From positions 1-59,717 of the forward strand of contig SVLP01000012.1 in the NCBI GenBank assembly GCA_015067895.1: a DNA stretch of 59,717 nucleotides, given 5' to 3'. Within the stretch, counting starts at the first letter, position 1; every line of letters begins with the position of its first letter. The notes below the pieces were generated by a model, which did not search any database, was not told where the DNA came from, and saw only the letters and a program-made list of their open reading frames with translations. The position numbers and the translations under genes were made by a program. Shown piece by piece: positions 32,759 to 41,865 of this stretch. The stretch comes from Oscillospiraceae bacterium (GTDB lineage Bacteria > Bacillota_A > Clostridia > Oscillospirales > Oscillospiraceae).

Positions 32759-33124
32759 ATGACCGATCTGACCATGGGCGCGGTGGAGAGCCGCTTTGCC
32801 CGGATCATCTGGGAAAATGAGCCCATCACCGCCGCCGAGCTTGCCAGGCTGGCGGACAAAGAGCTCAAATGGAAGAAGACCACCGCCTACACCGCCCTCA
32901 AGCGGCTGTGTGACAAGGGCATCTTCCGAAACGACGGCGGAACCGTCACCTCCATCCTGAGCCGGGAGGAATACCAGGCCCGCCAGAGCCGCCGGTTTCT
33001 GGATGAGACCTGCGGAGGCAGTCTGCCCGCCTTCATCGCCGCCTTCACGAAGCAGGGCGACCTCAGCCGCAGCGATCTGGACGAGATCCGCAGAATGCTG
33101 GACGACTATGAGCGGGAGGTGTGA
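32759..33124 (+). CDS. BlaI/MecI-family repressor
   Basis: A 121-residue penicillinase-repressor-type protein with a winged-helix domain (RFARIIWENEPITAAELAR, KWKKTTAYTALKRLCDKGIF) and a C-terminal dimerisation helix. It should bind the two dyads just upstream and be inactivated by the M56 protease encoded 3 nt downstream. ATG 32759 follows AAAGGAG. Confidence 0.9.
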   Translation: MTDLTMGAVESRFARIIWENEPITAAELARLADKELKWKKTTAYTALKRLCDKGIFRNDGGTVTSILSREEYQARQSRRFLDETCGGSLPAFIAAFTKQGDLSRSDLDEIRRMLDDYEREV

Positions 33125-33127
33125 GCC

Positions 33128-36100
33128 ATGCCCAGCTTCACCGAAGTTTTGAATCTCAGCATTTCGGCCAGCTGGCTGGTGCTGGCGGTGGCAGGAATCC
33201 GGCTGCTGCTGAAGCGGGCACCGAAGGCCTTCCACTGCTGCCTGTGGGCACTGGTCGCCATCCGGCTTCTGTGTCCCGTCTCCTTTGAAAGCGAGCTGAG
33301 TCTGATCCCCAGCCGGGAGGTCGTACCCCAGGAATACCTCTATATGGAGCCCGCCCAGCAGGATGCCCCCGCGAAACTGGACATCGTGACAAATCCCGTC
33401 TACGACGCACCCCTCCGCCTGGACACCGATACCACCGTCGACCGGCTCCAGCACTGGGATCTGATGGGTTCGGTCATCTGGCTGGCGGGCATGGGTGCCA
33501 TGGCCGTCTATGCCGTTTACAGCTATCTGAATCTGCGGCTGCGGGTGCGGATGGCGGCATGGGTCGGCGGGAAGGTGTGGGAGTGCGACGAGCTCGGCTC
33601 CCCCTTCATCCTGGGTGTCCTGCGGCCCCGGATCTATCTTCCCTCCGGTCTTGACGAGGTCACAAAGGCCCATGTCCTGGCCCACGAGGAAGCACATCTG
33701 CGGCGGCTGGATCATCTTTGGAAGCCCCTGGGCTTCGCGCTGCTGACCGTCCACTGGTTCAATCCCGTCATGTGGATGGCCTACATCCTCCTGTGCCGGG
33801 ATATTGAGCTGGCCTGCGACGAAAAAGTCATCAAGGGGCTGGACAAGCCCGCTGTCCGGGCTTATTCCGAGGCGTTGGTGGCCTGCTCCGTCAGCCATCG
33901 TATGATCGCCGTGTGTCCCCTGGCATTTGGTGAGGTGGGGGTGAAGGGGCGGATCAAGTCTATGCTCAGCTACAAAAAGCAGGGCTTCTGGATCCTGCTG
34001 ACTGCGGTCGTTGTCTCCATCGTCCTGTGTGTCTGCTTCCTGACGGATCCGGCCGAGAAGCCGGACACCCTGTTGGACATCCGCCGGGAGGACGGCTGCA
34101 CCATCGTCTCTCAAACCGAGCAGACCCTGTCCCTTGTGATCGAACGGTCTTCTTTGCCTGACGACATTCTGAACGGGAAGACCCACACCTTTGAGCCGGG
34201 GCAGATCGTGCTGGCCCGGACGGATACCACTACTGCGTATGTGGAGTCGGGCAGGACGTTCGGCAGTGAGCTGCTGCTGACCATCGGCTTCGAGTATACG
34301 ATCGGTGACAGCGGAGAGATCCTGGTGCCCTACCGGGTTCAGAACGGCGGCCGGGAATGGACTGCGGAGACGGCCAAGAATGACAAGGTTCGCATCGCGC
34401 AGTACGGCCCAGAGCCTGCCATCTCCGTTGCCATCGATATGGAGTGGTTCAAGACCACCGACGGTGTGGCCTTTGAGCTGACCGGCATGAATCTGCTGAC
34501 CTACCGGGGCGACCATCTGCCGCCCGTCTCTGATGTGTCGCCCCAGCTGGAGGCCATCGTGGAAGGGTACGGGAACTATTCCATGACGGAGTGCAAAGAC
34601 GAGCCCCTGGCCTTCATGTTCTACACCCACTGGATCCCCGAGGGGTTTGAAAGCGGGTATGACTTTTCCAATGGGGAGCTGGTGGTGCTGGAGACCGAGA
34701 CCACCCGGCTGCAAATGACCCACGCGGAGCTTGACGGCGCGTATTACCGCTTCGACTTTGCATTTTCCTATGACCTGCCCGCCTCCGGCACCGTCATCGT
34801 CCCCTACACCGTGGATATCAAGGGTGTCCATCACACTCTGGCTCTGGATCGGGGCGACATCCATGATTATTCCAACACTTACGATGGCGATGTGGAGCTG
34901 GAGCACGAGGCCGGGACGCACAGCTTCTCCATCTTCGTAAAAAAAGAAATGTATGAGCACCTGGACGATTATCTCTGGGTCTCGCTGGAGGGAACCTGTG
35001 CCCTGACCTATATCGAAGAGGGCATGGAGCTCTCCTTCGAGGACGAATATCTCATCCGGGAGCGGTATGAGGTGGGCGAATACGAGCGGTTTGTCATCAC
35101 CCGTGATCTGCATCTGATTGGCTGCGAGCCGGAGACCCTCTTCCCCATCGAGCGGGATCTGGGCGCGCTCCATGTGACCAACCTGGAGTATACACCCGTC
35201 AGCGAGAAGCTGAAGAAAAACAACCTCTGGGCCTGGCGTTGTGAGGCCTACGGCCGGGTGAATCTGCTCCTCCAGCAAAATGACGGGACACTCTATGTCT
35301 GCACACTGACGGAGGACAGAACTGCCGTTGCAGAGCAGTACCGGCTGGAGAACAGCGGCGAGTCCCATGATTTCATTGACCCCCGGCGCGGCATCCACCA
35401 CTTTGCACCGGATATCACGGATTCCTTTGATCTGCCCTCCTTCCAGCTGAGCAGCGACGGAACCTTCACCTTCCACATATCCGTGGTAAGCAGCTACATC
35501 GGCGTCGGCAGCTACAGCCTGTCGAAGGAGGAGCTGATCCTGAAGACCTCTGACGGATGGTATATCTGGTACTTCGATGTGACTGCTGAGGGCTTTGCCT
35601 ATGACGCCTCCCGCTCCAGTCCCATCTCCTACGCGAAAACGTTGAAGGAGCAGGCCCAGGTGCCGGACGGCGCACTGTTCCGCTCCCCGGAGCCATACAG
35701 CTATGAGCCGCCGGAGCTGGAGCCGTACATCGAGGATACCATCTCCGCCGCGATCCTCAGCGCCAACGGAGCGGATACCGCCCACGGAAGTCTCTGCGTG
35801 GAAAGCCACAAAATTCTCGCGGAGCTGGCGGTCTGCGGTGTGGCCACCGCAGACGGCGGTGCGCCCATGGAGGAGCTGATCGTGTACCTGTACGCCCTGT
35901 ACCGCGAACGGAGTACCAATGGTGAAATGATGTACATCGAAGAGGATCGCCTGTTCCCGGCAGAGCTGTCCTTCGCCATGACCGAGGGCGGCTATACCCT
36001 GGTGGAATACCGGGAGCTGACCGATGCGGAGGCAAAGGAGCAGTTCCCCACCTTCGGTTATGAGAATCTTCAGGCCCATCGGGATCAGTACGATTCTGAC

Positions 36101-36553
36101 CTCTCCCATGCCTGCCGGGAGAAGCTGGAGGAAAAGCTTGCCGCCCTTCAAGCGCAGATCGCCCAGGCCGGGGAGCTTTTGGAGATCATCGCATCCTCCC
36201 CTGCCCAGTATTCCTACGCCGGCGCCTACATCGATGCCCACCCAGAGGAATGGGCACGGCTTCTGGAGCTGAGGGCCGTGACCGTCCACTACAGCTTCCA
36301 GCATCTTTCTTCCGGCGAAGAGCTGGGAATAAAGGGATATCTGATGGCTCTGGCCAGTCAGGAGATCATCGCCGGATGGGGCGAGAGCTGTACCGTCGAA
36401 TCCTATTTCAGTGCCCAGAACTGGTTCAGTCAGTTCCTCCGCCAGGCAGAGCACACCGCAGATTCCATGAGCTGGGACGAAATGAGAAAGACCCACCCCG
36501 CCTGCACCCTCGCGATCGTGTATACAGAATATCAGGAGTTTCCACCTCCGTAA
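33128..36553 (+). CDS. BlaR1/MecR1-like M56 metallopeptidase with very large outer region
   Basis: An 1141-residue membrane protease. The first 310 residues hold four membrane helices and the zinc motif HEEAH in VLAHEEAHLRRLDHLWK, as in BlaR1. After the last helix (about 297-318) come some 820 residues outside the cell, beta-rich and apparently several repeated domains. There is no penicillin-binding SxxK sensor domain that I can see. It follows blaI by 3 nt. By family logic the protease cleaves the repressor when the outer part senses a signal; the signal here is unknown. Confidence 0.88.
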   Translation: MPSFTEVLNLSISASWLVLAVAGIRLLLKRAPKAFHCCLWALVAIRLLCPVSFESELSLIPSREVVPQEYLYMEPAQQDAPAKLDIVTNPVYDAPLRLDTDTTVDRLQHWDLMGSVIWLAGMGAMAVYAVYSYLNLRLRVRMAAWVGGKVWECDELGSPFILGVLRPRIYLPSGLDEVTKAHVLAHEEAHLRRLDHLWKPLGFALLTVHWFNPVMWMAYILLCRDIELACDEKVIKGLDKPAVRAYSEALVACSVSHRMIAVCPLAFGEVGVKGRIKSMLSYKKQGFWILLTAVVVSIVLCVCFLTDPAEKPDTLLDIRREDGCTIVSQTEQTLSLVIERSSLPDDILNGKTHTFEPGQIVLARTDTTTAYVESGRTFGSELLLTIGFEYTIGDSGEILVPYRVQNGGREWTAETAKNDKVRIAQYGPEPAISVAIDMEWFKTTDGVAFELTGMNLLTYRGDHLPPVSDVSPQLEAIVEGYGNYSMTECKDEPLAFMFYTHWIPEGFESGYDFSNGELVVLETETTRLQMTHAELDGAYYRFDFAFSYDLPASGTVIVPYTVDIKGVHHTLALDRGDIHDYSNTYDGDVELEHEAGTHSFSIFVKKEMYEHLDDYLWVSLEGTCALTYIEEGMELSFEDEYLIRERYEVGEYERFVITRDLHLIGCEPETLFPIERDLGALHVTNLEYTPVSEKLKKNNLWAWRCEAYGRVNLLLQQNDGTLYVCTLTEDRTAVAEQYRLENSGESHDFIDPRRGIHHFAPDITDSFDLPSFQLSSDGTFTFHISVVSSYIGVGSYSLSKEELILKTSDGWYIWYFDVTAEGFAYDASRSSPISYAKTLKEQAQVPDGALFRSPEPYSYEPPELEPYIEDTISAAILSANGADTAHGSLCVESHKILAELAVCGVATADGGAPMEELIVYLYALYRERSTNGEMMYIEEDRLFPAELSFAMTEGGYTLVEYRELTDAEAKEQFPTFGYENLQAHRDQYDSDLSHACREKLEEKLAALQAQIAQAGELLEIIASSPAQYSYAGAYIDAHPEEWARLLELRAVTVHYSFQHLSSGEELGIKGYLMALASQEIIAGWGESCTVESYFSAQNWFSQFLRQAEHTADSMSWDEMRKTHPACTLAIVYTEYQEFPPP

Positions 36554-36557
36554 AAAA

Positions 36558-36592
36558 GGAGCCTGACTGCCAAACGGGGGCAGTCAGGCTCC
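36558..36592. terminator. Bidirectional terminator
   Basis: GGAGCCTGACTGCC / GGCAGTCAGGCTCC with A-run before and TTGCTTTTTT after; serves the M56 gene and the convergent small gene. Confidence 0.85.
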
Positions 36593-36608
36593 TTGCTTTT
36601 TTGATTTT

Positions 36609-36809
36609 TCAGCAGATTTCCTTACCCTCTGCATACGCCTGTTTTGCTTCGTTGAGGCTCATATAGTTGCCGCATCCTCCAACGTCCGGATGCCGCTCCT
36701 GAACGATATCAAATGTCCAATGGCAAACAGGGCACTCCTCAAATGGCTCAACGAAACCGTACTCCTTACATACGGGACATAAATGCGGAAAAACGACCAT
36801 TTTGCTCAC
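36609..36809 (-). CDS. Cysteine-rich CPCC-type small protein
   Basis: 66 residues with CPVCKEYGFVEPFEECPVCHW and the C-terminal SLNEAKQAYAEG, matching the CPCC zinc-ribbon family often met next to toxin-immunity loci. The start is GTG 36809 or ATG 36800. Function unknown. Confidence 0.75.
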   Translation of the reverse strand: MSKMVVFPHLCPVCKEYGFVEPFEECPVCHWTFDIVQERHPDVGGCGNYMSLNEAKQAYAEGKEIC

Positions 36810-37073
36810 ACCTTTGCTTATATTATTTCATCCGATCCCCACTTGTCGATCGTTTGACGCTCAGCCGGAACAGCCGCTACCAGCTGCCGCCCCTTTTTCA
36901 TACTGTCATGATACCACTATCGCCCGGAATTGTCTATCCATTTGTGATTGTGCACAGGAAAAATCCGGGAAAGCAACCAGATTCAGAAGAATGGCTATGG
37001 ATTTTTTTCGGAAGCTGTGGTATACTGTCAGGTGCGAAATATGACAACCACAACTGATATGAGGTGCAACACT

Positions 37074-38330
37074 ATGACGAAAATTGACATTTACTCCGGC
37101 TTCCTGGGAGCCGGCAAGACCACGCTCATCAAGAAGATGATCGCAGAAGGCTACAAGGGCCAGAAACTGGTGCTGATCGAGAACGAGTTCGGTGAGATCG
37201 GCATCGACGGCGGCTTCCTCCAGGATGCCGGCATCAACATCACCGAGATGAACTCCGGCTGCATCTGCTGCTCCCTGGTGGGCGACTTCGGCAAGGCTCT
37301 GGAAAAGGTCATCAGCGAGTATCATCCCGACCGGGTCATCATCGAGCCCTCCGGCGTCGGCAAGCTGTCCGACGTCATCGGCGCCGTGAAGAAGGTGGTC
37401 GGCCATGACGTGGAGTTGGGCTACGCCGTTGCCGTGGCCGACGCCAACAAGGTCAAGGTCTACATGAAGAACTTCGGTGAGTTCTACAACAACCAGATCG
37501 AGACTGCCTCCACCATCATCCTCTCCCGCACCACCAACATTACCGAGAAGAAGCTGGATGCCGCCCTGGAGCTGATCCGCCAGCACAACGCCGATGCCAC
37601 CATCGTCACCACCCCCTGGGAGGATCTGTCCGGTGAGCAGCTGATCGAAGCCATGGAGGGTGAGCACACCCTGGCCAAGCACATGGCCGAAACGGAGCAC
37701 GAGCACCATCACCATCATCATGACCACGACGAGCACTGCTGCTGCGGCCATGACCATGAGCATCATCACCACGACCACGACGAGCACTGCTGCGGTCACC
37801 ATCATCACGATGAGGGCTGCCACGAGCATCACCACGACCACGTGCCCGCCGAGTGCGGCCACGAGCACCACCATCACGACCACGACGAGCACTGCTGCTG
37901 CGGTCACGATCATGAGCATGAGCACCATCATGAGCATGGCGAGGAGTGCGGCTGCGGCCATCATCATGACCACGAGCATGAGCACCATCACCACCACGAG
38001 CATGGCGAGGAATGCACCTGCGGCTGCCATGACCACGACCATCATCACCACCACGCCGACGAGGTCTTCACCTCCTGGGGCCGTGAGACCGCCAAGAAGT
38101 ACACCGCCGAGCAGATCAGCACCATTCTCGAGGAGCTGGACTCCGGCGAGTACGGCATTGTCCTCCGTGCCAAGGGCATCGTGGCGGGCGCGGACGGCAA
38201 GTGGATCCACTTCGATCATGTTCCCGGCGAGGCTGACGTCCGCACCGGCTCTGCCGATGTGATGGGCCGTCTGTGCGTCATCGGCTCCAAGCTGGACGAG
38301 GCTGCCGTCGCCAAGCTCTTCGGTCTGTAA
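37074..38330 (+). CDS. CobW/COG0523 GTPase with very His-rich insert
   Basis: 418 residues. Walker A GFLGAGKTT (about 8-16), the CobW metal motif CICC (about 63-66) and a GTPase core are followed by an insert of about 140 residues made almost wholly of His, Asp, Glu, Cys and Gly (about 205-345), then a CobW C-terminal domain. The usual NKxD base motif reads ILSRTT, a departure. COG0523 proteins move metals, often zinc; the insert is a metal store or buffer. The second GTPase follows 10 nt later. ATG 37074 is preceded by GAGGTG. Confidence 0.9.
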   Translation: MTKIDIYSGFLGAGKTTLIKKMIAEGYKGQKLVLIENEFGEIGIDGGFLQDAGINITEMNSGCICCSLVGDFGKALEKVISEYHPDRVIIEPSGVGKLSDVIGAVKKVVGHDVELGYAVAVADANKVKVYMKNFGEFYNNQIETASTIILSRTTNITEKKLDAALELIRQHNADATIVTTPWEDLSGEQLIEAMEGEHTLAKHMAETEHEHHHHHHDHDEHCCCGHDHEHHHHDHDEHCCGHHHHDEGCHEHHHDHVPAECGHEHHHHDHDEHCCCGHDHEHEHHHEHGEECGCGHHHDHEHEHHHHHEHGEECTCGCHDHDHHHHHADEVFTSWGRETAKKYTAEQISTILEELDSGEYGIVLRAKGIVAGADGKWIHFDHVPGEADVRTGSADVMGRLCVIGSKLDEAAVAKLFGL

Positions 38331-38340
38331 GGAGAACGAA

Positions 38341-39282
38341 ATGACCCAGATCCCTGTTTACGCATTCACCGGATTCCTGGATTCCGGCAAGACCAAATTC
38401 ATCCAGGAGACCCTGGAGGACGAGCGGTTCAACGCGGGCGAGCGTACCCTGCTGCTGGTCTTTGAGGAGGGCGAGGAGGAGTTCGATTTCTCCACCTATC
38501 CCCACCAGAATGTCTTCCTGGAAGTCCTCGACCAGGAGACCGTCACCGAGAAGGAGCTCAAGGCTCTGATGAAGAAGTACCGCCCCGAGCGCGTCGTTGC
38601 CGAGCTCAACGGCATGCAGCTGGTCGGCGACCTCTACGCCCGCTTCCCCGCCGAATGGGTGGTGGCCCAGGAGGTCATGTTCGCCGACACCACCACCTTC
38701 ATGGCCTACAACGCCAACATGCGCAACCTGGTCATGGACAAGCTGACCGGTGCCCAGATGGTGGTCTTCAACCGGCTGGAGAAGGGCGCGGATGTGATGC
38801 CCTTCCACAAGCTGGCCCGGGCCGCTTCCCGCCGAGTGGACATCATGTATGAATACACAGACGGCTCCACCATGTTCGACGACATCGAGGATCCCCTGCC
38901 CTTCGACATCAATGCCCCCGTCATCCAGATCGAGGATGATGACTACGCCCTCTGGTTCCGGGATGTGACCGAGGAGCCCGAGAAGTACCAGGGCAAGACC
39001 GTCCGCTTCAAGGCCCAGGTGGCCATGCTCCGCCGGGACAAGAACGGCATGTTCGCCCCGGGCCGGTTCGTCATGACCTGCTGTGTCGACGACATCCAGT
39101 TCTGCGGCCTGCCCTGCAAGTGGGCCGATGCTGCTAAGCTCAAGTCCCGCTCCTGGGTCATGGTGGAGGCCACCATCGCCGCCGAGAAGCACCGCCTGTA
39201 CAAGGGCGATCTGGGCCCCGTGCTCACCGCCAAGTCCGTCACCGATGCAGCCCCCGCCGTCGAGGATGTGTGCACCTTCTGA
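38341..39282 (+). CDS. CobW-like GTPase fused to a TIGR03943/DUF1980-type domain
   Basis: 313 residues. The P-loop GFLDSGKTKF and FADTTTFMAYNANMRNLV are from the CobW-type core, but the CxCC motif is absent. From about residue 220 a second domain (KYQGKTVRFKAQVAML, FVMTCCVDDIQFCGLPCKW) matches the OB-like end of TIGR03943 proteins such as YcgQ. The pair with the His-rich GTPase suggests a metal-trafficking unit. Stop at 39282 is followed by a terminator. Confidence 0.82.
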   Translation: MTQIPVYAFTGFLDSGKTKFIQETLEDERFNAGERTLLLVFEEGEEEFDFSTYPHQNVFLEVLDQETVTEKELKALMKKYRPERVVAELNGMQLVGDLYARFPAEWVVAQEVMFADTTTFMAYNANMRNLVMDKLTGAQMVVFNRLEKGADVMPFHKLARAASRRVDIMYEYTDGSTMFDDIEDPLPFDINAPVIQIEDDDYALWFRDVTEEPEKYQGKTVRFKAQVAMLRRDKNGMFAPGRFVMTCCVDDIQFCGLPCKWADAAKLKSRSWVMVEATIAAEKHRLYKGDLGPVLTAKSVTDAAPAVEDVCTF

Positions 39283-39287
39283 CCAAT

Positions 39288-39321
39288 ATGACCACCCTGT
39301 ATATCGGGGTGGTCATTTTTG
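39288..39321 (+). terminator. Terminator after the metal GTPase pair
   Basis: ATGACCACCC / GGGTGGTCAT with an 8-nt loop and a TTTTTG tail. Confidence 0.8.
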
Positions 39322-39415
39322 CATAAATGGATATCGTTTCCGTATATGCGCATGAATTCAGGAATCTTTACCACCAAATCAGCGGGTTTTTCCAAAAAAT
39401 CGTGGTGTTGTCCAG

Positions 39416-39445
39416 TTGACTTTTTATCCATTGGAGCGGTATAAT
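39416..39445 (+). promoter_or_regulatory. Promoter of the binding-protein gene
   Basis: TTGACT (39416-39421), 18-bp spacer, TATAAT (39440-39445), 47 nt before the ATG. Confidence 0.75.
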
Positions 39446-39492
39446 GCATGCAGCGAAACCACTGCGAAGCGCGTCAGGAAAGGATGTTGCCC

Positions 39493-40335
39493 ATGAAGAA
39501 GATCGCCATGCTTGCGCTGTCTTTCATATTGGCCCTCGGTCTGCTGACCGCCTGCGGCCCCAGCGGGGCGGCCCCGACCCTGAAGGTCGCCATGTCTCCG
39601 GATTTCGCGCCCATGGAGTTCGTTGACCTCAGCAAGACCGGACAGGCGCAGTTCGTTGGCTTCGATGTGCGTCTTGCGGAATATCTGGCGAAGGAGCTTG
39701 GCAGAGAGCTGGAGATCGTCCCCATGAGCTTTGACGCCTGTCAGGATGCGGTAGCAGAAGGAAGTGTGGACATGTCCATCTCTGGCTTCAGTTGGATGCC
39801 CGACCGGGCGGAGCGGTTCAATCTCTCCGACACCTATCACGCCGGTGACAATTCCTCCTGCCAGGTGCTTCTGACCACCTCGGAGAACAAGGGACTTTAC
39901 ACCTCCTCCGTGAATCTGCGGGGCTGCCGGATCGGTGTTCAGACCGCCTCCCTCCAGGAATGGCTGGTCGGTGAGCAGCTTCCCGGTGCCGTCCCCATCC
40001 CCTTCGACGATATCGACGCGGGTGTCAGTCTGCTGAAGGCGGGAACCGTGGACGTCCTGGCGCTGGCCGAGGGCAACGCCGACGCCCTCAGCACAGCAAA
40101 TCCCGACCTCGTCAAGACCGGCTTCTACTTCGAGCTGACTGAGGAGCTGCTGGATAACCTGATCCTGCTGAAAAAGGGCGATGAGGAGCTGACCGCCGCC
40201 GTCAACGAGCTGCTGGCCAGGGCCGAGTCCGCAGGCCTTTACGAGAAATGGTACGCCGAAGCCCTGGAACAGGCCGGTGTGGGCATCGAGATCCGCTATG
40301 ACGACGAAGGCCACATCGCCACGGAGGGTAACTAA
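39493..40335 (+). CDS. Amino-acid-type ABC transporter substrate-binding lipoprotein
   Basis: 280 residues with a signal peptide ending in the lipobox LTAC, then a family-3 solute-binding fold: TLKVAMSPDFAPMEFVD, FDVRLAEYLAKELGRELE, SVDMSISGFSWMPDRAERFNLSD and RGCRIGVQTAS. Permease and ATPase genes are not adjacent. It is followed 62 nt later by an M20 amidohydrolase, which could process the imported compound. ATG 39493 gives the signal peptide; 15 codons upstream lack support. Confidence 0.9.
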   Translation: MKKIAMLALSFILALGLLTACGPSGAAPTLKVAMSPDFAPMEFVDLSKTGQAQFVGFDVRLAEYLAKELGRELEIVPMSFDACQDAVAEGSVDMSISGFSWMPDRAERFNLSDTYHAGDNSSCQVLLTTSENKGLYTSSVNLRGCRIGVQTASLQEWLVGEQLPGAVPIPFDDIDAGVSLLKAGTVDVLALAEGNADALSTANPDLVKTGFYFELTEELLDNLILLKKGDEELTAAVNELLARAESAGLYEKWYAEALEQAGVGIEIRYDDEGHIATEGN

Positions 40336-40345
40336 CAAAATTTTC

Positions 40346-40371
40346 GAGCCGACAGTCATGGCTGTCGGCTC
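40346..40371 (+). terminator. Hairpin between the binding protein and the amidohydrolase
   Basis: GAGCCGACAG / CTGTCGGCTC with a 6-nt loop and weak downstream T content; it may attenuate rather than stop transcription into the next gene. Confidence 0.5.
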
Positions 40372-40397
40372 CTCTATATAGAAAGGTATCTGCAATC

Positions 40398-41831
40398 ATG
40401 AAAAACGAGATTTATGCATACATCCAAAGCCGGGCTTCCGACTTCATCGATATTTCCGACCGGATCTGGGAATTCGCCGAGCTGAGTCTGAATGAATACA
40501 GATCCGTCGAATGCTACCTGGAGTTTCTGAAAAAGGAGGGCTTCGAGGTACGGGAGCAGGTGGCGAACGTGCCCACGGCCTTTGCGGCCTCCTATGGCTC
40601 CGGTGCGCCCCGGATCGGCATTCTGGCTGAGTACGATGCCCTGTCCTCCCTGTCCCAGAAGCCCGGTGTCGCTGAAAAGGATCCCCTGGTTCCCGGCGGC
40701 CACGGTCACGGCTGCGGTCACAATCTGCTGGGCGCAGGCTCCCTGGCGGCAGCTGTGGCGGTCAAGAAGCTGATCGAAGAGGGCAAGCTCTCAGGCACGG
40801 TGGTCTTCTACGGCTGTCCCGGCGAGGAGGGCTGCGCGGGCAAGAGCTTCATGGCCCGGGACGGCGAGTTCCGGGATCTGGACGCCGCCATCACCTGGCA
40901 CCCCGGCGACACCAATGAGGTCACCACCGGCTCCAACGCCGCGTGCCTGCAGTACCTCTACTCCTTCCAGGGTCTTTCTGCCCATGCCGCCGGTGACCCC
41001 CATCTGGGCCGCAGCGCGCTGGATGCCGCGGAGCTGATGAACGTGGGTGTCCAGTTCCTGCGGGAGCATATGCGGGGGTGTGAGAGCGTCCACTACTCCT
41101 TCCTGGATGTGGGCGGCCCCTCCCCCAACGTCGTCCAGCCCACCGCTTCCGTGCTCTACATGGTGCGCAGCGACAATGTCCGCAACGCCAAGGTGCTGCT
41201 GGAGCGGGTGCACAACATCGCCAGGGGCGCGTGTCTGATGACCGGCACCACCGTCTCCATCCGGCAGGTGGACGGCACCGCCAGCACCCTGAGCAACACC
41301 GTGCTGGAAAGGCTGATCCAGAAAAATCTTCAGTCCGCTCCCCTGCCCGTCTATTCTGACGAGGAGCGGGCCTTCGCATCCGCCATCCATGGAACCTACG
41401 AGTGCCGCGACATCCCCGGCACCGCGCCCAAGTTCGACTGGAAGGTCAAAAAGTTGGTGAAGGAGTGGACGGAGGACGGCCGGAAGCCCCTGAATGATTT
41501 CGTGATGCCCTATGTCCCCTCGGACTACATGAGCGCGGGCTCCACGGATGTGGGCGATGTGAGCTGGCTGACCCCCACCGCCCAGTTCAACGCCGCAACC
41601 TGGCCCAGCAATTGCCCCGGCCACAGCTGGCAGATGGTCTCCACCGGCAAGACGAGCCTTGCCCACAAGGCCATGCTCTACGCAGGTGCAGTGCTGGCCG
41701 GAACTGCCGCCGACCTGATGACCGATCCTGCCATTCTGGCCGAAGCACGTGCCGAGTTCGCAGTCACCGCCGCCGAGGGCTACGACTGCCCCCTGGAGCC
41801 GGAGCTGGTGGCGGAACCCGCAGCAGTATAA
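40398..41831 (+). CDS. M20 amidohydrolase, aminobenzoyl-glutamate utilisation protein B-like
   Basis: 477 residues. The metal-binding region GGHGHGCGHNLLGAGSLAA and GCPGEEGCAGKSFM, plus the dimerisation domain (AHAAGDPHLGRSALDAAELMN), are those of the AbgB branch of the M20 family, which hydrolyses amide bonds of N-acyl-type substrates. The C-terminal segment DYMSAGSTDVGDVSWLTPT is also typical. Real substrate unknown. ATG 40398 follows AAAGG. Confidence 0.88.
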   Translation: MKNEIYAYIQSRASDFIDISDRIWEFAELSLNEYRSVECYLEFLKKEGFEVREQVANVPTAFAASYGSGAPRIGILAEYDALSSLSQKPGVAEKDPLVPGGHGHGCGHNLLGAGSLAAAVAVKKLIEEGKLSGTVVFYGCPGEEGCAGKSFMARDGEFRDLDAAITWHPGDTNEVTTGSNAACLQYLYSFQGLSAHAAGDPHLGRSALDAAELMNVGVQFLREHMRGCESVHYSFLDVGGPSPNVVQPTASVLYMVRSDNVRNAKVLLERVHNIARGACLMTGTTVSIRQVDGTASTLSNTVLERLIQKNLQSAPLPVYSDEERAFASAIHGTYECRDIPGTAPKFDWKVKKLVKEWTEDGRKPLNDFVMPYVPSDYMSAGSTDVGDVSWLTPTAQFNAATWPSNCPGHSWQMVSTGKTSLAHKAMLYAGAVLAGTAADLMTDPAILAEARAEFAVTAAEGYDCPLEPELVAEPAAV

Positions 41832-41836
41832 AAATT

Positions 41837-41864
41837 GCCCGGAAGCGGATGCTTCCGGGCTTTT
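41837..41864. terminator. Bidirectional terminator
   Basis: GCCCGGAAGC / GCTTCCGGGC with a GGAT loop and A- and T-runs; lies between convergent genes. Confidence 0.85.
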
Positions 41865-41865
41865 G

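Noticed and set aside
32726..36496. 1256-codon minus-strand frame
   Set aside because: Antisense to the BlaI and M56 genes; no motifs of its own.
36906..38219. Minus-strand frame rich in V, M and A
   Set aside because: It is the complement of the His-rich CobW insert; the His/Asp repeats produce hydrophobic antisense codons.
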